A DNA stretch of 64,000 nt from assembly GCF_003112775.1 (NCBI RefSeq), contig NZ_BFCH01000002.1:442250-506249 (forward strand). The letters run 5' to 3'. The first letter of the stretch is position 1. Each line of letters starts with the position of its first letter. The position numbers and the translations under genes were made by a program. Source of the DNA: Mycobacterium montefiorense. GTDB taxonomy: Bacteria > Actinomycetota > Actinomycetes > Mycobacteriales > Mycobacteriaceae. This document shows positions 28,273 to 37,071 of this stretch, piece by piece. Under the pieces are notes generated by a model. That model saw only the letters and a list, made by a program, of their open reading frames with translations, had not been told where the DNA came from and made no database searches.

Positions 28273-29478
28273 TCAGGGGTTGATGGTGTTGTCGCCGAGT
28301 TGGCGTCCCCACACATGTTCGGCAAAAAGCGGTGAACCGACCTCAAAGTGGTTGTACGGGGCGATGCTCGCGCCGGTGTCCATCACGAGATAGGGGGCGG
28401 GCCAGAGCTGGCGGGTAACCGACTGCCAGCATCCCGGTCGCCCGCCGGGTCCGCCCCTGGCGTTGGTCCGCGGTAGGTTCTCCGGATAGATATACGGATT
28501 AGGTGCTCCCGCAACAGAACCCGACGAGTGAGCTCCTAATGCATAGCCGTTGTCGCCGAGCGCATTGTGGATCTTCGGTGCGACTTCGTTGAAATTCCTT
28601 ATGGTGCAAAAGATCTCGGGGCTGTACTCGTCCAGCAGCGCAGCGCTGGGAACCAGATCGGCCGCCGCGCGTGACAGATACGGGCCGCTTCGGCTGAACA
28701 CGTCGGCACCGCTGTTGCCTAACCCCGCCGCCGCCAGCAGCGCCGCGTCCAGATCGCTTTGCTGACGGTCGAGTGTCCGCGTGGTGGCCACCGCGTTTTC
28801 GAGCGCATTCAACAAGTCCGGTGCGGCGTCGGCGTACGTGTCGCCCAGCGCCGCCAGGCGCGCGACGTCGACGTGGATCTGGGGCATTTGTGGGTTGAGG
28901 TCGTCGAGGATCGCGTTGCCGTTGGCCAGCGAGGCGCCGAACTTCTCACCCAATCCGGTCAGCGCCTGCGCCGCCGCGGACAGCGTCAGGTTCACCTTGA
29001 CCGGGTCGACCTTCTCGGCGATCGAGGTGACCGTCTCGAAAAGCGAGTTGAATTCCGTCGTTACCGCCGTCGCGTCGATTACGTTTGACGGTGTAATCGA
29101 TTGTCGCGCTAGGCACTTCGGCGAGCTCAATGCAACGTATTTGTTGCCGAACACCGTGCTCGCCTTCACTTCGGCCGTCACGTTGGCCGGAATCATGTTG
29201 ACGTACTTCGGCGTCACGTCCAGCACCAACATGGCGGCGGGCTTGCCGTCCCGGTTGGTCTCGGAAATATCGGACACCCGGCCGATCTCGACACCGTTGT
29301 AGGTGACCTTGGAGCCGGGATCCATCACCAAACCCGCCCGGGCCGCCACCATGGTCAACTTTGTTTTCGGTGTGAGATCCCCACGAAACTCCGAGTACAG
29401 GGCCAACCCGATGAGCCCCATGACCGCGATCGTCACGAGGCCGACGATCTTGTACGGTGGCCCGTGGCGCGACTCCAT
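28273..29478 (-). CDS. Orphan MCE-family (MceA-like) lipid-transport protein
   Basis: 401 residues. An N-terminal membrane anchor (IVGLVTIAVMGLIGLALYSEF) is followed by the MlaD/MCE domain (TKLTMVAARAGLVMDPGSKVTYNGVEIGRVSDIS), then a long helical region. The C-terminus (NLPRTNARGGPGGRPGCWQ) resembles MceA proteins. MCE proteins normally come in six-gene sets with YrbE permeases; none is present here, so this is a solitary copy inserted between purL and purF. It may join another MCE complex. It is divergent from the SCP-like gene with 19 bases between starts. Confidence 0.9.
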   Translation of the reverse strand: MESRHGPPYKIVGLVTIAVMGLIGLALYSEFRGDLTPKTKLTMVAARAGLVMDPGSKVTYNGVEIGRVSDISETNRDGKPAAMLVLDVTPKYVNMIPANVTAEVKASTVFGNKYVALSSPKCLARQSITPSNVIDATAVTTEFNSLFETVTSIAEKVDPVKVNLTLSAAAQALTGLGEKFGASLANGNAILDDLNPQMPQIHVDVARLAALGDTYADAAPDLLNALENAVATTRTLDRQQSDLDAALLAAAGLGNSGADVFSRSGPYLSRAAADLVPSAALLDEYSPEIFCTIRNFNEVAPKIHNALGDNGYALGAHSSGSVAGAPNPYIYPENLPRTNARGGPGGRPGCWQSVTRQLWPAPYLVMDTGASIAPYNHFEVGSPLFAEHVWGRQLGDNTINP

Positions 29479-29497
29479 GATTCTGAGACCCTAAGGT

Positions 29498-29893
29498 ATG
29501 GCCGCCCGCGATAGTGCTGATCCGGTCCAGACGCGACAGGTCCTGATGGACGTTGCGGATTGGCTGTGCGACGAGACGCGCCGGGCACCGGATCGCACCA
29601 CGCTGGCGACGGCGGTACGGCTCACCGCGCGCACTCTGGCCGCCGTGGCGCCCGGTGCCAGCGTCGAAGTCCGGGTCCCGCCGTTCGTCGCGGTGCAGTG
29701 TGTGTCCGGGCCGAAGCACACCCGCGGCACGCCGCCCAACGTTGTGGAGACAGACCCGAGGACCTGGCTGCTGCTGGCCACCGGCATGTTGACGCTCGCC
29801 GACGCACAGGCGAACGGATTGCTAACGCTGTCGGGCTCTCGGGCGGGTGAAATTGACCACTGGCTGCCCTTGTTCGATGTGAGCCGAATATAA
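29498..29893 (+). CDS. Sterol-carrier-family-like conserved protein (Rv0807 type)
   Basis: 131 residues. VPPFVAVQCVSGPKHTRGTPPNVVETDPRTWLLLATGMLTLADAQANGLLTLSGSRAGEIDHWLPL matches the small actinobacterial SCP-2-like family located immediately upstream of purF (Rv0807). The fold is expected to bind a hydrophobic ligand; function is untested. It is on the purF strand 130 bases upstream of that gene. Confidence 0.75.
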   Translation: MAARDSADPVQTRQVLMDVADWLCDETRRAPDRTTLATAVRLTARTLAAVAPGASVEVRVPPFVAVQCVSGPKHTRGTPPNVVETDPRTWLLLATGMLTLADAQANGLLTLSGSRAGEIDHWLPLFDVSRI

Positions 29894-30023
29894 CTCTGAA
29901 CTGCAGGTTTAGGGTGACACGCCGAGAACCTTGACGCTCAACACGCCCAACAGATTCGTGCGGGGGCCTTACGTAGCCGTAAACTTCGTAGCGTCACTAC
30001 CCCTCGCTAGGGAGCCGCCCACT

Positions 30024-31550
30024 GTGACCGTCCAGGAATCCGAGCAGGACCTGAACTCGCCCCGCGAAGAGTGCGGTGTATTCGGGGTATGGGCCCCGGG
30101 CGAGGAAGTCGCCAAACTCACTTACTACGGTCTCTACGCGCTGCAGCATCGTGGCCAAGAAGCCGCCGGTATCGCCGTCGCCGATGGGTCTCAGGTGCTG
30201 GTCTTCAAAGACCTCGGCCTGGTGAGCCAGGTGTTCGATGAGCAGACGCTGGCGGCCATGCCGGGCCACGTCGCCATCGGGCACTGCCGTTACTCCACCA
30301 CGGGCGATACCACCTGGGAGAACGCCCAGCCGGTGTTCCGCAACACCGCGGCCGGCACCGGGGTTGCCTTGGGGCACAACGGCAATCTGGTCAACACCGC
30401 TGAACTTGCCGCACGCGCTCGCGACGCGGGGTTGATCGCCAAGCGTTGCCCGGCTCCAGCGACGACGGACTCCGACATCCTGGGCGCGTTGCTCGCCCAC
30501 GGCGCGGCCGACTCCACCCTGGAACAGGCGGCGCTGGAACTGTTGCCGACTGTGCGCGGAGCCTTCTGTCTGACGTTCATGGACGAGAACACGCTGTATG
30601 CCTGCCGCGACCCCCACGGGGTGCGGCCGCTTTCGCTTGGACGCTTGGACCGCGGCTGGGTGGTGGCCTCTGAAACAGCCGCGCTCGACATCGTCGGTGC
30701 CTCGTTCGTGCGAGACATCGAACCGGGCGAAATGCTGGCGATCGACGCGGACGGAGTGCGGTCCACCCGCTTTGCCAACCCCACGCCCAAGGGTTGCGTC
30801 TTCGAATACGTCTACCTGGCCCGGCCGGACAGCACGATCGGCGGCCGGTCGGTGCACGGCGCCCGGCTCGAGATCGGCCGCCGGCTGGCCCGCGAATGCC
30901 CCGTCGACGCCGACCTGGTGATTGGGGTGCCGGAATCCGGCACCCCCGCCGCGGTGGGATACGCGCAGGAGTCCGGGATTCCGTACGGGCAGGGCCTGAT
31001 GAAGAACGCCTACGTTGGGCGAACATTCATCCAGCCGTCCCAGACCATCCGCCAGTTGGGTATCTGGCTGAAGCTCAACCCGCTTCGCGAGGTGATCCGT
31101 GGCAAGCGGCTCATCGTCGTCGACGACTCGATTGTGCGGGGCAACACTCAGCGTGCGTTGCTGCGAATGCTGCGCGAGGCGGGCGCCGTCGAGGTGCACG
31201 TGCGCATTGCTTCGCCACCGGTGAAGTGGCCGTGCTTCTACGGCATCGACTTCCCGTCGCCGGCCGAGCTGATCGCCAACGCCGTCGAGGACGAGGACGA
31301 GATGCTCGAGGCGGTTCGGCATGCCATCGGCGCCGACACTCTGGGCTACATCTCCCTGCGGGGCATGATCGCCGCGACCGAGCAGCCGGCCTCACGACTG
31401 TGCTCGGCTTGCTTCGATGGCAAGTATCCGATCGAGCTGCCCAGCGAAACCGCACTGGGCAAGAACGTCATCGAGCACATGCTCGCCAACGCGGCGCGCG
31501 GCGTCGAGCTGGGCGATCTCGCGGCCGACGAGGTTCCCGTCGACCGCTGA
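30024..31550 (+). CDS. purF: Amidophosphoribosyltransferase PurF
   Basis: 508 residues. It catalyses the first committed step of purine synthesis, PRPP plus glutamine to phosphoribosylamine. GTG 30024 is chosen because it leaves a short propeptide (TVQESEQDLNSPREE) before Cys17, the N-terminal nucleophile exposed by cleavage. The glutaminase domain shows GHCRYSTTG and GHNGNL, and the PRPP loop is VVDDSIVRGNTQ. C-terminal Cys residues (RLCSACFDG) may ligate the iron-sulfur cluster of the type. A frame extension to 29931 lacks family similarity. purM follows after 70 bases. Confidence 0.97.
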   Translation: MTVQESEQDLNSPREECGVFGVWAPGEEVAKLTYYGLYALQHRGQEAAGIAVADGSQVLVFKDLGLVSQVFDEQTLAAMPGHVAIGHCRYSTTGDTTWENAQPVFRNTAAGTGVALGHNGNLVNTAELAARARDAGLIAKRCPAPATTDSDILGALLAHGAADSTLEQAALELLPTVRGAFCLTFMDENTLYACRDPHGVRPLSLGRLDRGWVVASETAALDIVGASFVRDIEPGEMLAIDADGVRSTRFANPTPKGCVFEYVYLARPDSTIGGRSVHGARLEIGRRLARECPVDADLVIGVPESGTPAAVGYAQESGIPYGQGLMKNAYVGRTFIQPSQTIRQLGIWLKLNPLREVIRGKRLIVVDDSIVRGNTQRALLRMLREAGAVEVHVRIASPPVKWPCFYGIDFPSPAELIANAVEDEDEMLEAVRHAIGADTLGYISLRGMIAATEQPASRLCSACFDGKYPIELPSETALGKNVIEHMLANAARGVELGDLAADEVPVDR

Positions 31551-31620
31551 CGGAATTCGCCCCGGTACTTCAAAGACGTTTGACACCGGCGCGAAGCGCC
31601 TACCGGTAGCCTTTATCGCG

Positions 31621-32715
31621 ATGACCGATCCCGGAAAAAGCCCCGGAGAAGAACCGGGCAGCCAGGGCATTACCTACGCGTCGGCCGGGGTGGATATTGA
31701 AGCCGGTGACCGCGCGGTCGATCTGTTCAAGCCACTGGCGGCAAAAGCCACCAGAGCCGAGGTGCGTGGCGGGCTGGGCGGATTCGCCGGACTGTTCGCG
31801 TTGCGCGGCGACTACCGCGAGCCGGTGCTTGCGGCGTCCACCGACGGCGTCGGCACCAAGCTGGCGGTCGCGCAGGCGATGGACAAGCACGACACTGTCG
31901 GCCTCGACTTGGTGGCGATGGTGGTCGACGACCTCGTGGTGTGCGGCGCCGAGCCACTGTTCCTGCAGGACTACATCGCGGTCGGCCGAACCGTGCCGGA
32001 GCGCCTGAGCGCGATCGTCGGCGGCATCGCCGAGGGATGTATGCGGGCGGGGTGTGCGCTGCTAGGTGGTGAGACCGCCGAACATCCCGGGCTGATGGAA
32101 CCCGACCACTACGACATTTCGGCTACCGGGATCGGCGTGGTGGAGGCCGACAATGTGCTGGGACCCGATCGGGTCAAACCCGGCGACGTCATCATTGGGA
32201 TGGGGTCCTCCGGTTTGCACTCCAACGGATACTCGCTGGCCCGCACGGTGCTACTCGAGATCGATCGGATGAACCTGGCCGGCTACGTGGAGGAGTTCGG
32301 TCGCACCCTGGGTGAAGAGTTGCTGGAGCCCACCCTGATCTACGCCAAAGACTGCCTGGCGCTGGCCGCCGAAACCCATGTCCGTACGTTCTGCCATGTC
32401 ACGGGTGGCGGACTGGCGGGCAATTTGGAGCGCGTCATCCCGCACGGGCTGACCGCCGAAGTCGACCGCGGGACCTGGACGCCCGCGCCGGTGTTCGCGA
32501 TGATCGCCCAGCGCGGCCGGGTCACCCGCGTAGAGATGGAGAAGACCTTCAACATGGGTGTCGGCATGATCGCCGTCGTCGCGCCCGAAGACACCGACCG
32601 CGCGTTGGCGATATTGACCGCACGGCATCTGAACTGCTGGGTGTTGGGGACAATCTGCAAGGGCGGAAAAGAAGGCCCACGCGCAAAACTGGTTGGGCAG
32701 CACCCGAGATTTTAA
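31621..32715 (+). CDS. purM: Phosphoribosylformylglycinamidine cyclo-ligase PurM (AIR synthetase)
   Basis: 364 residues. It closes the imidazole ring (FGAM to AIR, using ATP), directly after the PurSQL step. ATG 31621 gives MTDPGKSPGEEPGSQGITYASAGVDIEAGDRAVDLFK, the family N-terminus. Key blocks are ASTDGVGTKLAVAQAM, GGETAEHPGLM and HVTGGGLAGNLERVIPHG. TAGCCT at 31607-31612, eight bases from the ATG, suggests its own near-leaderless promoter besides purF read-through. A hairpin terminator lies just downstream. Confidence 0.97.
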   Translation: MTDPGKSPGEEPGSQGITYASAGVDIEAGDRAVDLFKPLAAKATRAEVRGGLGGFAGLFALRGDYREPVLAASTDGVGTKLAVAQAMDKHDTVGLDLVAMVVDDLVVCGAEPLFLQDYIAVGRTVPERLSAIVGGIAEGCMRAGCALLGGETAEHPGLMEPDHYDISATGIGVVEADNVLGPDRVKPGDVIIGMGSSGLHSNGYSLARTVLLEIDRMNLAGYVEEFGRTLGEELLEPTLIYAKDCLALAAETHVRTFCHVTGGGLAGNLERVIPHGLTAEVDRGTWTPAPVFAMIAQRGRVTRVEMEKTFNMGVGMIAVVAPEDTDRALAILTARHLNCWVLGTICKGGKEGPRAKLVGQHPRF

Positions 32716-32743
32716 AAGCCGGCGTCTAACTGGGAACAACATT

Positions 32744-32768
32744 GTGCCGATGCATGCAGCATCGGCAC
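32744..32768. terminator. Hairpin between convergent purM and DUF3073 genes
   Basis: GTGCCGATGC, five-base loop, GCATCGGCAC: a perfect ten-base-pair stem 28 bases after the purM stop and 10 bases after the DUF3073 stop on the other strand. No U-tract, as usual in mycobacteria. Probably bidirectional. Confidence 0.75.
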
Positions 32769-32778
32769 GGAGGAAGTT

Positions 32779-32955
32779 CTAGCGGCGCCAGTCGTCGTGT
32801 TCCGCAGAGTCCTCGTCGCTATCCAGCTCGCCGGATCCGTCCTCACCGGTCCCCGCCAGCTCGCGCTGAAGCCGATCGAAATCGGTCTGCGGGGAGCTGT
32901 ACTTAAGTTCTCGAGCAACCTTGGTCTGCTTTGCCTTAGCCCGGCCGCGGCCCAT
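32779..32955 (-). CDS. DUF3073-family small basic protein (Rv0810c)
   Basis: 58 residues from ATG 32955: MGRGRAKAKQTKVARELKYSSPQTDFDRLQREL, the invariant start of DUF3073, then an acidic C-terminus (GELDSDEDSAEHDDW). The upstream in-frame extension lacks conservation. The family is found throughout actinobacteria next to purM and has no known activity; the basic-then-acidic layout suggests nucleic-acid contact or ribosome association, which is inference. Confidence 0.92.
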   Translation of the reverse strand: MGRGRAKAKQTKVARELKYSSPQTDFDRLQRELAGTGEDGSGELDSDEDSAEHDDWRR

Positions 32956-33102
32956 GGGGGAACCCCCTCGCGCAATAACGGAGCGGCCTAACAAGTAGGC
33001 GGCTCCGATCTCTTGGTGTCGTTATTGTCCTGCCGACAGCTTACCGTGCCTCATGGACGAGCGTTGGTGCCCCCTGCCCGCCGTGTTGGACTTCAGCGGA
33101 CA

Positions 33103-34194
33103 TTATCTGGTGCCGCCCCGCAACCGCTCGACGGCCAGACGCCCGGCGCCGATCTGCTCGGTCGGCGGCAGCGAATCAGGGTCGATGACGGCCGCGACCG
33201 AGACCTCGGGACCGGTCGCCAATTCGGTATCGGCCGGTATCCCGCGCTTGAGCAACGCGAGCGCGATCGGCCCCAGATCCACGTGGTCGACGACGGTACC
33301 GAGGCGTCCCACGGCGCGACCGCCGGCGAGCACCGGGTCACCGGTAGCTGGCCGGTCCACCGAGCCGTCGAGGTGCAGCAGCGCCAGCATCCGGGGCGGT
33401 TTGCCCAGGTTGTGCACACGAGCGACGGTTTCTTGCCCGCGATAGCAGCCCTTGTCCAGATGGACGGCCCCGACACCGGGACCACCGATCCAGCGCACCT
33501 CGTGCGGAATCGTGCGTTCGTCGGTGTCGACGCCGAGGCGCGGACGCACCGCCGCGACCCGATGGGATTCGTAGGTCCACACCCCGGACGGTCGCACGCC
33601 CGCCTGTGTGAAGCGGGTTTGCCAGCCGGCCGCCTCGCCGCGCGGCACCAGCAGTTCCAGTTCCATCTGACCGGCGACTGACGAGGGCATCCGCACAAAG
33701 CCACCGCCGGCCAGCGCAACTGCGACCAAGTCGTCGGGCAGCGCGTCCAGGCCAAGCACGTCGAGCACCGCCTGATCGGCCAACCGCGGCCCGATCAGCG
33801 ACAAGACCGCGGTGTCGGCGGCGGCAACCGTGACATCCGACCAGAACACCATCTTGCTCAGGTAACTCAGCAACGATTCACCGCGCCACGGTTCGGTGTC
33901 GAGGTAGGTGACGCCGCCCAACTCGGTCTGCATCCAGTGGTCCTCGACGCGGCCCTGCCCGTCCAGGCTGAGATTCTGCGTGCTGGCCCCGTCGGGAAGC
34001 TCGCTGACGTGTTGGGTCGAGATGTTGTGCAGCCAGGTTTGACGGTCCGCGCCGGTCAGCGTCAGGACCGCGCGGTGCGAGCGGTCGACGAGCACCGCGT
34101 CGGTCTCGGCCGCGCGCTGCTCGCCCAGCGGATCGCCGTAGTGCCAGATAGCGCCGGCGTCGGGTCCGGAATCGGGTGCGGGTACTGCGCTCAT
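33103..34194 (-). CDS. YgfZ/GcvT-like folate-binding Fe-S assembly protein
   Basis: 363 residues. KGCYRGQETVARVHNLGKPPRML contains the YgfZ signature K-G-C-Y-x-G-Q-E, with the conserved Cys that separates this family from GcvT aminomethyltransferases. YgfZ/IBA57 proteins bind tetrahydrofolate and help maturation or repair of certain Fe-S enzymes. It corresponds to Rv0811c. Upstream, GATGCAGAGCGAAGCGATGAGGAGG supplies a strong ribosome site. Divergent from the pabC-like gene. Confidence 0.92.
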   Translation of the reverse strand: MSAVPAPDSGPDAGAIWHYGDPLGEQRAAETDAVLVDRSHRAVLTLTGADRQTWLHNISTQHVSELPDGASTQNLSLDGQGRVEDHWMQTELGGVTYLDTEPWRGESLLSYLSKMVFWSDVTVAAADTAVLSLIGPRLADQAVLDVLGLDALPDDLVAVALAGGGFVRMPSSVAGQMELELLVPRGEAAGWQTRFTQAGVRPSGVWTYESHRVAAVRPRLGVDTDERTIPHEVRWIGGPGVGAVHLDKGCYRGQETVARVHNLGKPPRMLALLHLDGSVDRPATGDPVLAGGRAVGRLGTVVDHVDLGPIALALLKRGIPADTELATGPEVSVAAVIDPDSLPPTEQIGAGRLAVERLRGGTR

Positions 34195-34312
34195 GTGCGC
34201 TGCTCCTCCTCATCGCTTCGCTCTGCATCGTCGCGAGCGCAGCTCACTCGTCAACTCTACGGATTCGGCCGCCCGGCTACGCCCCTGACGTCGACGGCTA
34301 GGCTCTGTCGGC

Positions 34313-35191
34313 ATGGCAGGTCAGACGGGTGTGATCGTCACTTTGGACGGCGAAATACATCCACCCGATGCTCCGCTGCTGCACGCTGACGATCTCGCGG
34401 CGGTCCGCGGTGACGGCGCCTTCGAGACCCTGTTGGTCCGCGACGGCGGTCCCTGTCTGGTCGAGTCGCATCTGCGGCGCCTGACGCAATCGGCAAAATT
34501 CATGGATCTGCCGGCACCCGACCTGCCGAGCTGGCGGCGCGCGATCGACGTCGCCACCCGGCAGTGGACCAACGGCTCGACCGACGAGGGCGCGTTGCGG
34601 TTGATCTACAGCCGGGGCCGGGAGAGCGGTTCGGCACCCACCGCGTATGTGATGGTCAGCGGTGTCCCCGAAAGGGTGGCCACGGTTCGCCACGACGGGG
34701 TCGCTGCGATCACGCTGGACCGGGGACTACCCGCGATCGGTGCCGGCGAGATGCCGTGGCTGCTGGCCGGCGCCAAAACGCTGTCCTACGCGGTGAATAT
34801 GGCCGCGCTGCGGCACGCCGCGGGGCAGGGTGCCGGTGACGTCATCTTCGTCAGCTCGGACGGCTACATCCTGGAAGGCCCGCGCTCAACGGTGGTGATC
34901 GCCACCGATTCCGATACGGGTCCCTGCCTGCTGACGCCGCCGCCCTGGTATCCCATTTTGCGCGGCACCACGCAGCAGGCCCTGTTCGAGGTGGCGCGCA
35001 GTAAGGGCTACGACTGCGACTATCGCGCGCTAAGGGTTGCGGACTTGCAAGCTGCCCAAGGGATCTGGCTGGTATCAAGCATGACCCTGGCCGCGCGCGT
35101 GCACACGCTCGACGGTCGCCGGCTACTTCGATCACCCATTGCCGAGGAGTTCGCCGAGCTGGTCGACGCGGCCATCGTCAGCGATCGCTGA
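34313..35191 (+). CDS. pabC: Class IV aminotransferase fold enzyme, 4-amino-4-deoxychorismate lyase-like
   Basis: 292 residues, PLP fold-type IV. Lys in LAGAKTLSYAVNM is the cofactor Schiff-base residue, and EGPRSTVVIA with PPWYPILRGTTQ are the conserved phosphate-site blocks (LxGxTR variant). Position next to a YgfZ-like folate protein and equivalence to Rv0812 support aminodeoxychorismate lyase (p-aminobenzoate/folate synthesis); a D-amino-acid or branched-chain aminotransferase cannot be excluded. TAGGCT (34299-34304) eight bases before the ATG suggests a leaderless start. Confidence 0.85.
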   Translation: MAGQTGVIVTLDGEIHPPDAPLLHADDLAAVRGDGAFETLLVRDGGPCLVESHLRRLTQSAKFMDLPAPDLPSWRRAIDVATRQWTNGSTDEGALRLIYSRGRESGSAPTAYVMVSGVPERVATVRHDGVAAITLDRGLPAIGAGEMPWLLAGAKTLSYAVNMAALRHAAGQGAGDVIFVSSDGYILEGPRSTVVIATDSDTGPCLLTPPPWYPILRGTTQQALFEVARSKGYDCDYRALRVADLQAAQGIWLVSSMTLAARVHTLDGRRLLRSPIAEEFAELVDAAIVSDR

Positions 35192-35248
35192 GCGCTGAAT
35201 TGTGTTGTCGGCTTGGGGAACGGCGGGTACGGTCGGCCGTACACAGGG

Positions 35249-35367
35249 AAGGAGGTGGTCCGCGAAATTGATAGCTTCATGGACATGTGAGGTGGCTACC
35301 CGCTAGCTGCACTGGCTTCCGAAGAGCTAGTGGCCTTACGCGCGCTGGCGAATTCCCGGTAGTCACC
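35249..35367 (+). ncRNA. Predicted structured RNA element with a short ORF abutting its stem
   Basis: Read on the plus strand: an AAGGAGG ribosome-like site (35249-35255), a short frame ending in TGA at 35288-35290, then at once a stem GGTGGCTACC (35291-35300) pairing with GGTAGTCACC (35358-35367) with one G-U pair. Inside is a nine-pair hairpin, CACTGGCTT (35310-35318) with GAGCTAGTG (35324-35332), loop CCGAA, with two G-U pairs. G-U pairs in plus-strand sense favour transcription from this strand. The family is not recognised. It could be an sRNA, attenuator or recoding element; see findings. Confidence 0.5.
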
Positions 35368-35418
35368 CGGCCCCCGAGCTTCCCGGTCAGTCCAACCGGG
35401 AGCCTTGCTCGGGGGCCG
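35368..35418. terminator. Strong two-tier hairpin between convergent pabC and TIR genes
   Basis: The outer stem CGGCCCCCGAGC (35368-35379) pairs with GCTCGGGGGCCG (35407-35418), twelve base pairs. The inner stem TCCCGGT (35381-35387) pairs with ACCGGGA (35395-35401). It starts right after the RNA element's closing stem and ends 17 bases from the TIR gene stop, so it can end transcription in both directions. Confidence 0.75.
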
Positions 35419-35435
35419 CTCCATGTCATCCGCTG

Positions 35436-36953
35436 TTACTGGACGACTCTTCCGGCGATCTGCTCGGCGATCTTGCCCGCTTGGCCGGGCTCCGCATTCG
35501 GGCCGCACGTCGTCACGTCAATGACCGTCGCGCCCTGCGCATGCAGCACGTGGTGGCAGGTTTTAGCGTTGTCACCCCGGGTGCGCTGTTGCGCGATCTT
35601 CGGCACGGTGCCGCCGACTTCCGCGAAAGCCCAGTCGTAGCTGTTGCCATTGAGCTTCTCCGTCACCGTTTTTCCGGCGCAGGTCTTCCACTTTTCCGCG
35701 GACTCCCGGACGAATGCGCTGGCCGCATCGGGTGACGAGAACTCGGCGACCGATTCGATGATCCGGTTCGGCGGGTCCTGCCCGGCCGTGTGCACAACCA
35801 GTCCGCCCACCGCTTTGAAGCCGCCGGCGCCCTGGTACACCGCCGCCAGGGCGGGCTCGTAGGTGCCAGCGCAGGCCGGGTCGGACAGTGTCCATTTGGG
35901 ATTGCGTAGCTGGCTGAATTTTTCGCCGGCCACCATGTTCGGGTCACCCACGACGGTGCCGACTTCCGAGGCTCCGATCAGATAGGAATCGAGCCTCCCC
36001 GAGCCAGGCGATGAGTTCGGACCCGAATTAGGCTCTGCCGGAGCAGAATTCGAGTTGGAGGCTTTCGGAGCCGGTTTGGTTTTGCCGCCCTGAGTCGTCA
36101 GCATCACGACGACCGCGATCGCGACGATGACAGCCACCGCGGCACCGCCGATGAGGATTAGCCGCTTGTTAGACCCGCCGCCGGTGGTCGCTCCGCCACT
36201 CACCGTGGTCGGGACGGTGACCGCGGTCGAGCCGCTGGGCTGGGTGGCCGCGGCCGCCGGCGGTGGGGCCTTGGCGGCGCTGCCCGGTGGCCCGTCCTTG
36301 GCCTCGATTTCGGCAAGCACGTTGTCGATTTCGCTTCGGGTGCGGTACGTGACGTCGTGCCGTAGGCGCAGCATGCGCAGAAGCTGCGCGATGTCGCTGC
36401 GCGCGCTGGGATCGTCGCCGTCTTCGTCGAACCCCGACCTCAACTCGATCAGGAGCTGGATCTGCTGCTGGGGGCTGAGCTCCTTTTCGGCGAGGGTGTT
36501 CCCCATCCGAGTGATGTAACCGAACGGCACCGGCGGCTCTTCGGGCAGCGGGTCGGGCAGCGGCACCGGCTTGCTGCGGAGCCCGTGTACCGCGGTGACT
36601 AACTGAATGCCGGCGTCAACCGTCGGTTCCCGGTAGTCGATGATCTGCAATGCGGCAAGGGGATTCACGCGCATGCTGTCGACGTCACCGATCCGAACGG
36701 GAAGGATCGGACGGCCCAGCGCCTGGGCGTAGCGCAACTCCGCCTGACTCGGCTTGGATTGCAGCCAGTTACTCGAGAGCGCGACGATGAACACTTCACA
36801 GTCGCGGATCTGCTCGAGGATCTTGGCCCACCAGGAGTCGCCGCCTCCGAGCTCTTGGTCGAACCACACCTGATTCTGCCCGCGCCGCAGGGCGGTGGTC
36901 AGGGCGTCGACCGTCGTCCGATCTTGGCTCGAGTAGCTGATAAACAGCGCCAT
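35436..36953 (-). CDS. TIR domain - transmembrane helix - PknH-like extracellular sensor protein
   Basis: 505 residues. Residues 1-125 form a TIR domain (MALFISYSSQDR, VWFDQELGGGDSWW) with Glu72 in the SKPSQAELRYA segment, where NAD-cleaving TIRs carry the catalytic Glu. A linker region follows (150-260, Pro/Ala/Thr-rich at the end), then one membrane helix (about 264-286). The outside domain (320-505) has four Cys (361, 425, 466, 483) and the pattern of the PknH C-terminal sensor (LIGASEVGTVVGDPNM, EKWKTCAGKTV). The kinase normally joined to this sensor is replaced by TIR. It follows the RyR gene in one operon. Confidence 0.88.
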   Translation of the reverse strand: MALFISYSSQDRTTVDALTTALRRGQNQVWFDQELGGGDSWWAKILEQIRDCEVFIVALSSNWLQSKPSQAELRYAQALGRPILPVRIGDVDSMRVNPLAALQIIDYREPTVDAGIQLVTAVHGLRSKPVPLPDPLPEEPPVPFGYITRMGNTLAEKELSPQQQIQLLIELRSGFDEDGDDPSARSDIAQLLRMLRLRHDVTYRTRSEIDNVLAEIEAKDGPPGSAAKAPPPAAAATQPSGSTAVTVPTTVSGGATTGGGSNKRLILIGGAAVAVIVAIAVVVMLTTQGGKTKPAPKASNSNSAPAEPNSGPNSSPGSGRLDSYLIGASEVGTVVGDPNMVAGEKFSQLRNPKWTLSDPACAGTYEPALAAVYQGAGGFKAVGGLVVHTAGQDPPNRIIESVAEFSSPDAASAFVRESAEKWKTCAGKTVTEKLNGNSYDWAFAEVGGTVPKIAQQRTRGDNAKTCHHVLHAQGATVIDVTTCGPNAEPGQAGKIAEQIAGRVVQ

Positions 36954-37029
36954 CGCAGTCTCCTAGGGTCAAGCGGAGCGAACGAGAGGGGGCGAAAGCC
37001 TGCCTGCGCGACCCGTACGCACATGCGCC

Positions 37030-37040
37030 GATACCGTATC
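37030..37040. promoter_or_regulatory. Small inverted repeat between the RyR and TIR genes
   Basis: GATAC-C-GTATC lies in the 118-base gap upstream of the TIR start. It could be part of an internal promoter or an RNA hairpin; weak on its own. The TIR start itself has an AGGAG site. Confidence 0.3.
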
Positions 37041-37071
37041 AGTGTTGGGGCTCTTCGGGATGCGCAAATTT

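Noticed and set aside
32980..33006. Hairpin GGAGC-G-GCCTA / TAGGC-G-GCTCC as a terminator of the YgfZ-like gene
   Set aside because: It is almost 100 bases past that stop and close to the DUF3073 start; it may be an mRNA leader hairpin, but there is not enough to call.
34205..34245. Short repeat GATGCAGAGCGAAGCGATGAGG as an interspersed mobile repeat
   Set aside because: Resembles a ribosome-site-containing sequence common before mycobacterial genes; one copy in this window does not make a repeat family.
35255..35362. UGA-recoded (selenocysteine) small protein
   Set aside because: The frame reads through a TGA next to a stem, as in bacterial SECIS elements, but start-site spacing is poor, GC at third positions is low, and no Sec machinery is seen in the window. 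Kept only as an option in the RNA finding.
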